Below are positions 34,149 to 43,555 of a DNA stretch of 64,000 nt, in pieces. The notes beneath the pieces were generated by a model that saw only the letters and a program-made list of their open reading frames with translations, was not told where the DNA came from and did no database searches. Position 1 is the first letter of the stretch; each line of letters begins with the position of its first letter. The position numbers and the translations under genes were made by a program. This DNA is from AAA044-D11 sp009705075 (lineage in GTDB: Bacteria > Actinomycetota > Actinomycetes > Nanopelagicales > Nanopelagicaceae), in assembly GCA_965268675.1 (NCBI GenBank), contig OZ254179.1:1240001-1304000 (forward strand). Reading direction: 5' to 3'.

Positions 34149-36248
34149 ATGTTCGAGAAGCTAGGTCATTTTTTAGTCAGACGTCGCAAGTCAGTTTTGG
34201 CGGGTTTCATTGTCGCCACTATTGCGGCTGGCGTAATCGGTTCTCTCGTCTTTGCCCGACTTGAAGGTGGCGGATATTCAGATCCCGGTAGTGATTCTTA
34301 TAAAGCTGCAACTTATTTAACAGATAACTTTAAAGTAAAAGATCCCGCAATTATTTTTATAATTGATGCGGGCAAGAGCGTTGCAGATCCTGCGGTAGCT
34401 GCTGAAGTTGCACCAATTGAAGCCGACTTGCGTTCAATGCCAGATATTGCAAAGACCCTTTCTTATTGGAGCGCTGGTGGTGCGAAAGAATTAGTCAGCG
34501 CTGATGGAAATTCGGCCTATCTTTTCATCTATGGCCATGATTCAGATCCGACGCTTCTAAGCAGCCTCGCTTCAGATTTACAGAAGAAATACGACGGCAA
34601 AGTTGGAAACTTAAGAATTTATGTTGGTGGAATCGCGACCTTTAATGATGCGATTAACCAGAAGATATCTGGTGATTTAAAGTTTGCTGAAGCAATTTCA
34701 ATTCCTTTAACCTTCCTATTTCTGCTCTTTGTCTTCGGGGGCTTAATTGCTTCTGCTATGCCAGTTGTCGTTGCAGTTAGTGCAATCCTTGGCGCATTTC
34801 TAATTCTCTATTTAATAAGTCTTTTTACAGGCGTGAGCATCTTCGCGCTAAACCTAGTGACCGGTATGGGCATGGGGCTGGGTATCGATTACTCGTTACT
34901 AATGGTCAATCGCTTCCGCGAAGAACTTCATTCAGGAAAGAGCGTTGAGGAAGCAGTCGCGACGACCGTTAAAACTGCTGGTCGAACGGTTTTCTTCTCT
35001 GGAATCACCGTAATGATCAGCCTTGCGGCACTTATGTTCTTTCCTCAGATGTTCTTAAAGTCATTTGGTTACGCAGGTGTTTCCGTTGTTGCAATTGCAA
35101 TTCTCGGAGCGCTGATTCCGCTCCCAGCAATCTTGGCCTTACTCGGAACCAAGATTGATAAATATGTAGTTCGAAAGAATTCAATTACTCCTAAGGAAGA
35201 TGGTCGTTGGGCACATACTGCGCGTTATGTAATGAAACGACCAGTAGCAGTTGTTGTTCTATCGTTATTAATTCTAGGAACACTTGCTTCGCCAATTAAA
35301 GATATTGTCTTCTCGCAAGCGGATACCAGAGTTCTTCCGGCATCAAACAAAGCCGCCATCGCAACTCAAGTTGGCCTAGAAAAATTCCCAGGCCAACAAG
35401 CCAATCCAGTTGAAATTGTTATTCCTAATGGAACTTCCAAACTGGTTGAGATAAATAACTTTGCAAGTGATCTTGCTAATGTTCCTGGAGTCGTAGCTGT
35501 TGGCGCACCTGAAACTGTTGGAACTGATATTCGCATCGCTGCAATCCATAGTATGGGAGCGCGGTCACCAGAAGCAGAAAAAATGATTAAGGAAATTCGT
35601 GCGTTAACAGTTCCAGAAGGAACTTTGGTTGGCGGTGTGGCTGCAGATTATGCCGATAGCCAGATTGGCATTGCGAATAAATTACCACTTGCACTTCTCT
35701 GGATTGCAATTGGCACCCTGCTTCTACTCTTCATGTTTACTGGATCAATAATTCTGCCAATCAAAGCCGTGATTTTGAACCTCCTTTCACTATCAGCAAC
35801 GCTGGGCGTTCTTACCTGGATCTTTATCGGCGGAAACATGAACTGGCTTGTCGGATCATTTACCAACACTGGCAGCATTGATACCTCAATGGTTATTCTC
35901 ATTGCGGTTGTCGCATTTGGATTGTCTATGGACTACGAGGTTTTCCTACTCTCACGCATTAAGGAAGAGCATGATGCTGGCCATTCAAATATCGAATCTG
36001 TTGCACTAGGACTTCAAAAGTCTGCTCGAATCATTACCGCAGCAGCTGTGATCCTTGCAGTGGTATTCGCCATCTTCGTAACAAGTGGGGTTACATCAAT
36101 TAAGACCATGGGATTTGGTGTCGCATTTGCAATCCTTCTCGATGCCACCTTAGTTAGAGCATTGCTTGTTCCCGCTCTTATGCGACTCTTTGGTGAACGC
36201 AATTGGTGGGCGCCAAAAGCGTTAAAACGCTTCACTATTAACCACTAA
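34149..36248 (+). CDS. MMPL/RND-type exporter
   Basis: A 699-aa polytopic transporter with two repeats of one plus five membrane helices separated by large extracytoplasmic loops. The family signatures are in helix 4 of each half: GMGMGLGIDYSLLMVNRFREEL (about residue 240) and FGLSMDYEVFLLSRIKEEH (about 595), carrying the Asp-Tyr pair of proton-coupled MMPL proteins. MMPL proteins export lipids or lipid-linked compounds; the substrate here is unknown. It lies four to ten bases upstream of purU, without any obvious functional link. Confidence 0.93.
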   Translation: MFEKLGHFLVRRRKSVLAGFIVATIAAGVIGSLVFARLEGGGYSDPGSDSYKAATYLTDNFKVKDPAIIFIIDAGKSVADPAVAAEVAPIEADLRSMPDIAKTLSYWSAGGAKELVSADGNSAYLFIYGHDSDPTLLSSLASDLQKKYDGKVGNLRIYVGGIATFNDAINQKISGDLKFAEAISIPLTFLFLLFVFGGLIASAMPVVVAVSAILGAFLILYLISLFTGVSIFALNLVTGMGMGLGIDYSLLMVNRFREELHSGKSVEEAVATTVKTAGRTVFFSGITVMISLAALMFFPQMFLKSFGYAGVSVVAIAILGALIPLPAILALLGTKIDKYVVRKNSITPKEDGRWAHTARYVMKRPVAVVVLSLLILGTLASPIKDIVFSQADTRVLPASNKAAIATQVGLEKFPGQQANPVEIVIPNGTSKLVEINNFASDLANVPGVVAVGAPETVGTDIRIAAIHSMGARSPEAEKMIKEIRALTVPEGTLVGGVAADYADSQIGIANKLPLALLWIAIGTLLLLFMFTGSIILPIKAVILNLLSLSATLGVLTWIFIGGNMNWLVGSFTNTGSIDTSMVILIAVVAFGLSMDYEVFLLSRIKEEHDAGHSNIESVALGLQKSARIITAAAVILAVVFAIFVTSGVTSIKTMGFGVAFAILLDATLVRALLVPALMRLFGERNWWAPKALKRFTINH

Positions 36249-36257
36249 TATTTGGGG

Positions 36258-37094
36258 GTGGATTTAATAGTCACCCTCCAATGCAAAGATCAGCCCGGCA
36301 TCGTTCACGCGATGACCACCGCGGTTCTTGGGGCGCGCGGAAACATTATCGAGAATCAACAATTCACTGATCCTGCTACCCAAGATTTTGTAATGCGCAC
36401 ACGCTTTGAAACCGAATTTGAAATTACCAAAGTTCGTGAGGTTCTAGAGAGTGGGCTTGGACAATTTAAGCCAAAGCTTTCACTTCGCTCGGTTGCAAAG
36501 CAGAAGAAGGCGCTAATACTTGTCACCAAAGAGTCACACTGTCTGCGCGATCTTCTCTATCTTCAAGAACTTGGTGAACTCCCAATTGAAATTCCTGCAG
36601 TAGTTTCAAACCATAGCGATTTAAAGACACTTGTTGAATCACACGGAATTAAATTTATCGACCAGAGCAAGCTGGCAAAGGCTGAATCTGAAACCCAGAT
36701 TTCTAAGCTGGTGGAAGAACTTGATATCGATCTCGTAGTTCTTGCTCGCTACATGCAGATACTGACTAAAGAATTCTGCGAAAATATGAGCGGTCGTATC
36801 ATTAATATTCACCACTCATTCTTGCCCGGATTTAAAGGTGCCAAGCCTTATCACCAAGCACATGCCCGCGGTGTAAAAATCATCGGTGCGACCGCCCACT
36901 TCGTTACACCTGATTTAGATGAGGGCCCGATTATTGATCAAGATGTTGCACATGTAACCCATGCCTCTACCCCAGAAGATTTAATTGCAACCGGTCGCGA
37001 CATAGAACGTCGAGTCTTATCTCGCGCAGTACGTGATTTCGCCGAAGATCGCATCTTTATCGTTGGCGATAAAACCGTAGTTTTTCATAATTAA
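36258..37094 (+). CDS. purU: Formyltetrahydrofolate deformylase
   Basis: About 278 aa; hydrolyses 10-formyl-THF to THF and formate. An N-terminal ACT domain (VTLQCKDQPGIVHAMT, about residues 4-75) precedes a formyltransferase fold with the catalytic block NIHHSFLPGFKGAKPYHQAHARG (Asn/His) and the Asp in TPDLDEGPIIDQDVAHV. The start could be GTG 36258 or TTG 36252; neither has a well-spaced ribosome site. It lies just after the MMPL gene and ends at a strong terminator. Together with the 5-FCL gene it would adjust the folate one-carbon pool. Confidence 0.95.
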   Translation: MDLIVTLQCKDQPGIVHAMTTAVLGARGNIIENQQFTDPATQDFVMRTRFETEFEITKVREVLESGLGQFKPKLSLRSVAKQKKALILVTKESHCLRDLLYLQELGELPIEIPAVVSNHSDLKTLVESHGIKFIDQSKLAKAESETQISKLVEELDIDLVVLARYMQILTKEFCENMSGRIINIHHSFLPGFKGAKPYHQAHARGVKIIGATAHFVTPDLDEGPIIDQDVAHVTHASTPEDLIATGRDIERRVLSRAVRDFAEDRIFIVGDKTVVFHN

Positions 37095-37130
37095 AAAAGC
37101 CCCCACCAGTTTCCCGGCGGGGGCTTTTAT
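37095..37130. terminator. Bidirectional rho-independent terminator
   Basis: AAAAGCCCCC (37095-37104) pairs with GGGGGCTTTT (37119-37128) around a 14-nt loop. The T-run on the right serves purU and the A-run on the left serves the convergent surface-protein gene. It is the clearest intrinsic terminator in the window. Confidence 0.93.
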
Positions 37131-37172
37131 TTACTGCTTACTGCTTATTGCTTTGAGCTATATTGCATTGAG

Positions 37173-40100
37173 TTACTTACGATCAACGTTAACGGTGATC
37201 ACTGCGTAACGGCTTGCTGGAACATTCGACTTGGCAAGACCCTTACCAGAAATCGAATATTTACCCTTGACTCCGGCTGCCTTCAAAGCTGCTGCAACTG
37301 ATGCTGCGCGAGCATTTGAAAGTGCAACGTGGCTTCTTGAGTTAGCTGTTGGTTGTGCCCAACCAACAATTTTGACCATGATGTTGCCCTTTGCGGCTTT
37401 TGCCTTCTTAGCAATAGCTGCGATGGCTGACTTAGCCTTTGCATCAAGTTTTGATGATGCGTAAGCGAAGTAAACCTTGCCGCTAGCAACTAGCGTTTTA
37501 GGTTGAACAACAACACCAACTGAGGCTGAACGAACTTCACCCTTAGGTGAGAGGCCGTTGAGCTGGATTGTGTGTCCACCTACTGCAAGGTTTGGAACTG
37601 GAAGTGAGCTTGAGAAGTTACCGTTCATATCTGTGCGGATGATTCCCATGAACTTCGATTCAGAGAACGCATAGACATAGACATCGGAGTTAGGCATGAA
37701 GCCAGTTCCTGTGAAGGCAGCTGCTAGACCTGGATCAACGATGATGCGATTTTGATCGTCTAGAGCCAATGGTTGACCGTTTTCACCCTTAGCCTGAAGC
37801 TTCAAGTTCCAGTCAGTTGCGGTTAGCTGAATAGCGTTTGCATCACCATTTGGTGCAACGTTGATTTCGTAAGGAACGCCATCAACTGTTACTAGTGATG
37901 TACCTGGCTTGAGACCAGAATTTGCAGGTAGAGGTCCGAGTTGGATTGTTCCATCTACATATGTGTATGCACCAGCTGCTGTTGCAGACTTACCGGAATC
38001 AGCGACAACTACATCAACGAGACCAGCAACGTGCGCTGCAGTGATGCATGAGATATTTGTTGCAGAAACGAAGGTTGTTGGAGAGCAAGCAGCTCCGCCA
38101 ACACTCACACTGGTTCCGGATGTGAATCCGGTTCCTGAGATATTTACCGTAGTTCCGCCAGTAACTGGACCAGCTTTAGGCGTAATTGAACCTATTGAAA
38201 GTGGAACAACAACTACGACAGCTGCATCAATTATGACGGTAACTGTGTAGCTCTTTGATGTTCCATCTGGAGCTATAACTGTGTAGGTAACTGGTGATGT
38301 GAAGTTATTCAACGTGACACCTGAAACCTGTGGAGTTGATCCGACTACCAAAGTATTTCCAGTAGCGACACTGAAGTTAAGTGGCAGTGATGTGACATTT
38401 GTTCCGAATGGAAGGTGAATGACAACATCATTAGCACCAATAGCGCCACGGCCCTGTGCCGGATTAGCTGCTGGGTTAAGAGTGACACCTGCTGGAATTG
38501 CCATTCCTGCAGTAAGGATGTCCTTGTTGAAGTTGTAAGCAACTGGAGCCGGTGCGGCATCTGCATATGTGAATGCATTAGATGCAGTTACAGCGCCAGT
38601 ATCTGGGTTAGTAACAACAACATCTACCATCCCTGCTGCGTGAGCACCTGTTGTACAGGTAATCGAAGTTGAAGTCGATGCTGTTACAACGCAATCAATT
38701 CCACCAACGGTGACTGTTTCAGGAGAAACAAATCCGGTACCAGTAATCGTGATCGATGTTCCACCAGCGGTTGGACCGCTAGTAGGTGTGACAGATCCGA
38801 TTGTTGGGGTAGAGATAGGAGTTACATATGTATAGAGGCTAGTTCCTGTTCCCAGTCCAGTATCAGAGTTGGTAACAACTACATTTACTAGGCCTGCTGC
38901 ATGTGCACCAGTTATTGCAGTAATAGATGTTGCTGAGACTCTCACAACGCTAGTAGCTGCAACGCCTCCGATAGTTACAGAGTTAACTGTTGGGGTAAAG
39001 CCTGTTCCAGTAATCGTTACTGGTGTTCCACCAACTGTTGTTCCTGATACTGGAGAGATGGCAGTAACTGTTGGGGTAGAGATAGGAGTGACATATGTAT
39101 ATAGGCCAGTTCCCGTTCCCACTCCAGTATCAGAGTTGGTAACAACTACATTTACTAGGCCTGCTGCATGTGCACCAGTTATTGCAGTAATAGATGTTGC
39201 TGAGACTCTCACAACGCTAGTAGCTGCAACGCCTCCGATAGTTACAGAGTTAACTGTTGGGGTAAAGCCTGTTCCAGTAATCGTTACTGGTGTTCCACCA
39301 ACTGTTGTTCCTGATACTGGAGAGATGGCAGTAACTGTTGGGGTAGAGATAGGAGTTACGTAGGTATATGCATTAGTTGCTGTTGCAGCCCCAGTATCTG
39401 GGTTAGTAACAACAACGTTTACAAGACCTGCTGCGCGAGCACCAGTTGTGCAAGTAATCGAAGTTGAAGTCGATGCTGTGACAACGCAAGCCACTCCACC
39501 AACGGCAACTGTTTGACCAGAGACAAACCCGGTACCAGTAATCGTGATCGATGTTCCACCAGCGGTTGTACCGCTAATAGGTATGACCGATCCAATTGTT
39601 GGGGTAGAGATAGGAGCAGGAGTGACATATGTATATGCATTCGTTGCCGTTGCAGCTCCAGAATCTGGATTAGTAACAACAACATTTACCAACCTTGCGG
39701 CACGAGGACCGGTTATGCAGGTAATTGAAGTTAAACTCGATGCTGTAACTGCGCAGGTAACTCCACCAATGGCTACTGATGGCGTTGAGATAAATCCGTT
39801 ACCAGTAATCGTGACTGATGTTCCACCAAATGTTGTACCACTAGTAGGTGTGACCGATCCGATTGTTGGAGTCGAAGAAGGGGTTACGTATGTGTATGCA
39901 TTCGTTGCCGTTGCAGCTCCAGAATCTGGGTTAGTAACAACAACATTTACTAGACCTGCTGCATGTGCACCAGTTGTGCAAGTAATTGACGTCGAAGTCG
40001 ATGCTGTAACTGCGCAGGCAACGCCACCAACGGTAACTGTTTCAGGAGAAACAAATCCGGTACCAGTAATCGTGATCGATGTTCCACCAGCTGTTGTACC

Positions 40101-41957
40101 ACTGGCAGGTGTAACTGATCCGATTGTTGGAGTAGAAATCGCATTGTTATGCGCGAAGGTATAAGTCACAAGCGTGCTGTGCAATCCATCCGGAGAGACA
40201 ACGTAGTAACTAACAACCATGGTAAACGGGTCAATAGATAGATCTACCGGGATTGGCATGGCATCAACGTAAGGAACGCCATCGACTGTTAGCGACTCAA
40301 TCGTCTGAACATCGTTGTACCAGGCAGGCGTTAAAGTTCCATTGTTGACAGCCGGCGTGAAGGAAAGTGTCTCAGTCCCGGTAGGCAGAATAACAAGGTA
40401 ATCATTTGCGGTGTTTGAGACCGTGAGTGATTCATAAGTTACATCTGCAAAACCTGGCGCGACTGGCGTTGCATTCGCACAAATTAACGGATCCTGTGGT
40501 CCGAAGGTTACGGTGAAGGTCGTCGATACAATCGAATTCCAATTCGATTCAGGATTGCCTTGATAGTACCCGTCAACAGATAAGTTGAACTTCACTTCAG
40601 CACCTGCAGGGTATGAACAATTCATGTAGTCACTCCAGTTAACAGGACCGGCATGTAGATCAGAGTTAGAAAACATCCCTGGTTCGCCGAAGTACGTCCA
40701 ATCAGTATCAGGAGCTCCTGTCGGCTTGACCCAAACATCCATTAACCCTGTTCCCATAACTGGACCGTTTAGGGCAGGATCGATGGTGGTGGCAGTAAAG
40801 CTTTCACCTGGATTAACAGTTAGCACATTTGGAATTGCCACTGGAAGTTGCATCGGGAAGGACTCTGTTGGAGGGTGAACGTTTCCGCCTCCGGACAAGC
40901 GAAGCTCTTCGAATGCATTCACATACTGGGTTTCACAAGATGTGCCTGCACCTAGGTACGCATTGTCCATTACGCTGATTTGAACTTGAGGGCGATTTGA
41001 GGCCATATATTCATAGTTCGAGCCATTAAATACGAAGTTGTTTCCAGTGACACCGAAAGTTTTTTGGTGAAGATCCTTAGCAGCGAAACAAGCAATTACC
41101 GTTGGTGTATCTGCAGTTGCACCTGGTTGCGGATAATACATTTGCGCTGGGGTCCAGCCAAATGAATCGGAGCCGTACGAAGCGTCGGTCTGATGAGCCA
41201 TTGTTACAACAGTCAAAGATTCAGATGTTGTGTCAGCCCAAGAGAAAGTAGCTCCGCCACTAGCAACTGTGTTCAAGAGTGGAAGTGCATTAGGACTCCA
41301 CTGCACAGTACTGGTGTCAGATGTTAAACCTGCATAATAAATGTTTCCAATGAAGGCTGTTTTTGTGAGGCTATGTGGCCCGAAATTGTTACCATCATTG
41401 TCGGTCGGATCAACCGTGCCATCGCATGTCATTCCTTCTGAGTATTCAGTAATGAAGCCAAGTCCGTTGAGTCCTTGGTTCCACACTAAGAACTCCACCA
41501 TTTTTCCAGCTAGCTTTGGATCATAAAGAAATGGCGCCTTTGAAACAGCGGTGCTGGCATTGAGTTCTGTCGTGTTATTAAAAAGGCTTCCCCAAGGAAC
41601 GCACTCCCAAGTTGTTCGGTATGGGCTGGAGATTCGTTTTACGACCAATGTATTTGTTTCGGCGTATGGATAATAAGTCGGAACACCACTTGCTGAAGTT
41701 GAGTTTGGAGTCAACGCAAGATTTGCACCTCCAACAAAAGCTTGGCCACCATTATCAAGCTGGACGTTGTACCAGTTTCCCGTACGCTCACTGGATGTTC
41801 CAGGTGGAAGTAGATACATCTCATCCTGTCCAGTTTCATAAGTAACTGCCTGCGATGAAACCACAGATGGAATTGTGAAAAGCGCAGCTAAAAGGGAGAA
41901 CGCAACTATGCGCGCGAAGGTGCGCAATATAGAAGATCCGCGTAGAAAAATATTCAT
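37173..41957 (-). CDS. Very large secreted protein with seven IPT/TIG repeats and OmpA-like C-terminus
   Basis: 1594 aa with a signal peptide (cleavage near SSQA, about residue 37). Residues about 40-590 are a large unrecognised N-terminal region. Then come six IPT/TIG Ig-like repeats of about 88 residues (PxSGTTxGGTxITITGTGF, a VGGVxC pair, NVVVTNPDTG), a divergent beta domain (TYTVIAPDGTSKSYTVTV), a seventh IPT/TIG repeat and another beta domain. The C-terminal about 105 residues are an OmpA-like peptidoglycan-binding domain (KVYFAYASSKLDAKAKSAI, GWAQPTANSRSHVALSNARA). It probably sits in the wall as an adhesin or surface-layer protein. Start ATG has GGAGCACC before it. Two repeats are almost identical at DNA level. 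Confidence 0.88.
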   Translation of the reverse strand: MNIFLRGSSILRTFARIVAFSLLAALFTIPSVVSSQAVTYETGQDEMYLLPPGTSSERTGNWYNVQLDNGGQAFVGGANLALTPNSTSASGVPTYYPYAETNTLVVKRISSPYRTTWECVPWGSLFNNTTELNASTAVSKAPFLYDPKLAGKMVEFLVWNQGLNGLGFITEYSEGMTCDGTVDPTDNDGNNFGPHSLTKTAFIGNIYYAGLTSDTSTVQWSPNALPLLNTVASGGATFSWADTTSESLTVVTMAHQTDASYGSDSFGWTPAQMYYPQPGATADTPTVIACFAAKDLHQKTFGVTGNNFVFNGSNYEYMASNRPQVQISVMDNAYLGAGTSCETQYVNAFEELRLSGGGNVHPPTESFPMQLPVAIPNVLTVNPGESFTATTIDPALNGPVMGTGLMDVWVKPTGAPDTDWTYFGEPGMFSNSDLHAGPVNWSDYMNCSYPAGAEVKFNLSVDGYYQGNPESNWNSIVSTTFTVTFGPQDPLICANATPVAPGFADVTYESLTVSNTANDYLVILPTGTETLSFTPAVNNGTLTPAWYNDVQTIESLTVDGVPYVDAMPIPVDLSIDPFTMVVSYYVVSPDGLHSTLVTYTFAHNNAISTPTIGSVTPASGTTAGGTSITITGTGFVSPETVTVGGVACAVTASTSTSITCTTGAHAAGLVNVVVTNPDSGAATATNAYTYVTPSSTPTIGSVTPTSGTTFGGTSVTITGNGFISTPSVAIGGVTCAVTASSLTSITCITGPRAARLVNVVVTNPDSGAATATNAYTYVTPAPISTPTIGSVIPISGTTAGGTSITITGTGFVSGQTVAVGGVACVVTASTSTSITCTTGARAAGLVNVVVTNPDTGAATATNAYTYVTPISTPTVTAISPVSGTTVGGTPVTITGTGFTPTVNSVTIGGVAATSVVRVSATSITAITGAHAAGLVNVVVTNSDTGVGTGTGLYTYVTPISTPTVTAISPVSGTTVGGTPVTITGTGFTPTVNSVTIGGVAATSVVRVSATSITAITGAHAAGLVNVVVTNSDTGLGTGTSLYTYVTPISTPTIGSVTPTSGPTAGGTSITITGTGFVSPETVTVGGIDCVVTASTSTSITCTTGAHAAGMVDVVVTNPDTGAVTASNAFTYADAAPAPVAYNFNKDILTAGMAIPAGVTLNPAANPAQGRGAIGANDVVIHLPFGTNVTSLPLNFSVATGNTLVVGSTPQVSGVTLNNFTSPVTYTVIAPDGTSKSYTVTVIIDAAVVVVVPLSIGSITPKAGPVTGGTTVNISGTGFTSGTSVSVGGAACSPTTFVSATNISCITAAHVAGLVDVVVADSGKSATAAGAYTYVDGTIQLGPLPANSGLKPGTSLVTVDGVPYEINVAPNGDANAIQLTATDWNLKLQAKGENGQPLALDDQNRIIVDPGLAAAFTGTGFMPNSDVYVYAFSESKFMGIIRTDMNGNFSSSLPVPNLAVGGHTIQLNGLSPKGEVRSASVGVVVQPKTLVASGKVYFAYASSKLDAKAKSAIAAIAKKAKAAKGNIMVKIVGWAQPTANSRSHVALSNARAASVAAALKAAGVKGKYSISGKGLAKSNVPASRYAVITVNVDRK
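38821..39354. repeat. Near-identical 267-bp tandem duplication inside the surface protein gene
   Basis: 38821-39087 and 39088-39354 align without gaps. I count five differences, all in the first 45 bases, and the remaining 220 or so are identical. The unit equals 89 codons, one IPT/TIG repeat, so the frame is kept. Confidence 0.9.
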
Positions 41958-42108
41958 GGTGCTCCAATGGTGATAATAGGAATGACTAGGCAGAGTGAAA
42001 AAATGACCGGTCTAGAAAACAACATGTCCAGTCTAATGGCTGTATCGACGTTACGCCGACCAGAGATGAAGTTCATTTAGGGTGAATTTGGCGCTCAGAT
42101 TTTTGAAA

Positions 42109-42184
42109 TGGTGTCCTAGGCGGGAGTTGAACCTGCGACCTACCGCTTAGGAGGCGGTTGCTCTATCCACTGAGCTACTAGGAC
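42109..42184 (-). tRNA. tRNA-Arg (CCU)
   Basis: Acceptor GTCCTAG/CTAGGAC, D-arm GCTC-AGTGGATA-GAGC, anticodon stem ACCGC/GCGGT with loop CTCCTAA (anticodon CCT, reads AGG), T-arm with GGTTCAACTCC, and encoded ACCA. It stands alone between the surface protein and the dehydrogenase gene. Confidence 0.95.
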
Positions 42185-42321
42185 CTATTTTTGTTGAAAA
42201 AATTAACATTGTTGGACTTTTATTGAAAGTTAGTTTACTTAACTTTAGAGAGGTTTGCCTATCTCTAACTTGCTGGGCTAGGCTGGCAAAAATAGCAGAT
42301 ACTCGTTTGGAGTTGGTTTTA

Positions 42322-43551
42322 ATGAAGGCCCTTGTATTAGGCGCCGGTGGAGTTGGTAGGGCGATAGCAAATATTGCTTCTCGTCGTTCATTCATTACAG
42401 AATTAGTAATCGCAGATCGCAATTTATCTCGAGCTGAAGATGCCGTAAACCGTTTGAAGGATTCCCGATTCTCGGCCGCACAAGTAAATGCAGCAGAACT
42501 TGAAGATATCCGCGATTTAATTCGCAAAGCAAACCCAGATATTGTGATTAACGCAGTTGATCCGCGTTTTGTGATGCCAATATTTCTTGCCTGCGAAATA
42601 GAGAATAAGAATTATTTAGATATGGCGATGTCGCTATCGAGGCCGCACCCACATTATCCATATACCGAAACCGGCGTGAAATGCGGTGATGAGCAATTCG
42701 CTCGTGACTGGAATTGGAGCGAACGCGGAATCTATGCGTTGATTGGAATGGGTGTTGAACCTGGCTTAAGTGATGTTTTCGCAAAGTATGCGAGTGATGA
42801 ATTGTTTTCCCGGATTGATTCGGTAACTGTTCTAGATGGTTCAAACTTAGTTGTTTCGGGTTCAGAATTTGCACCTTCATTTTCAATTTGGACCACAATC
42901 GAAGAGTGCTTAAATCCGCCACTAGTTTGGGAAGATGGCCGCGGTTGGTACACAACTGAACCATTCTCCGAACTCGAAGTTTTTGACTTTCCAGAGGGAA
43001 TCGGACCAGTTGAGTGCGTGAATGTCGAGCATGAGGAGGTTGTGTTAATTCCGCAGAAGATCGAGGCTAAGAAAGTTAACTTCAAATATGGTCTTGGTGC
43101 GCAATTTATTTCAATCTTAAAGACTATTCATATGCTTGGAATGGATCGCACTGAAACAGTAGATGTTCAAGGCATTCAAGTTTCACCTCGAGATCTTCTT
43201 GCGGCATCACTTCCTGACCCAGCAACACTTGGTTCAAGAATGACTGGAAAGACTTGCGCTGGTTCCCTTGTAAAAGGTTTAGATAAAGCCGGCGAACCAA
43301 AAGCGGTTTATCTTTATAACGTTGTTGACAACGCCTGGTCAATGGAAAATTATGGCGATCAAGCAGTTGTCTGGCAGACCGCTATAAATCCAGTAATTGC
43401 CATGGAACTCATTCATGAAGGTGTTTGGAAGCCAGAGCCTGGCGTCAATGGCCCTGAGTGGTTTGATTCCAAACCGTTCCTTGCAAAGTTAGAAGAGTAT
43501 GGGACTTCTTGGCATATCAGAGATGAATCAACTGCTGGAATTGTAAAATAA
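42322..43551 (+). CDS. Saccharopine dehydrogenase family oxidoreductase
   Basis: A 409-aa NAD(P)-dependent enzyme. The N-terminal Rossmann fold has ALVLGAGGVGRAIANIAS (residues 3-20) and NPDIVINAVDPRF; the C-terminal domain carries the GMGVEPGLSDVFA block. The pattern fits lysine 6-dehydrogenase, carboxynorspermidine dehydrogenase or other saccharopine-dehydrogenase-like enzymes; the exact substrate is not clear. The start ATG 42322 has GGAG about ten bases upstream; a longer frame from 42223 has an N-terminus unlike the family. The SDR gene follows after four bases, so they are probably co-transcribed. Confidence 0.88.
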   Translation: MKALVLGAGGVGRAIANIASRRSFITELVIADRNLSRAEDAVNRLKDSRFSAAQVNAAELEDIRDLIRKANPDIVINAVDPRFVMPIFLACEIENKNYLDMAMSLSRPHPHYPYTETGVKCGDEQFARDWNWSERGIYALIGMGVEPGLSDVFAKYASDELFSRIDSVTVLDGSNLVVSGSEFAPSFSIWTTIEECLNPPLVWEDGRGWYTTEPFSELEVFDFPEGIGPVECVNVEHEEVVLIPQKIEAKKVNFKYGLGAQFISILKTIHMLGMDRTETVDVQGIQVSPRDLLAASLPDPATLGSRMTGKTCAGSLVKGLDKAGEPKAVYLYNVVDNAWSMENYGDQAVVWQTAINPVIAMELIHEGVWKPEPGVNGPEWFDSKPFLAKLEEYGTSWHIRDESTAGIVK

Positions 43552-43555
43552 GCAA

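Noticed and set aside
38570..40130. CRISPR-like regular repeats
   Set aside because: The period of about 260-270 bp and the open reading frame show these are coding IPT/TIG repeats, not short repeats with unique spacers.
38869..40164. Long open frames on the plus strand opposite the surface protein gene (38869-39363 and 39544-40164)
   Set aside because: They mirror the repetitive IPT/TIG codons, give Val/Thr/Pro-rich repeats with no start signals, and lie wholly inside a clear gene.
42223..42321. Longer N-terminus for the saccharopine-dehydrogenase-like enzyme
   Set aside because: The extra 33 residues precede a Rossmann motif that normally starts the protein, and ATG 42322 has a ribosome site.
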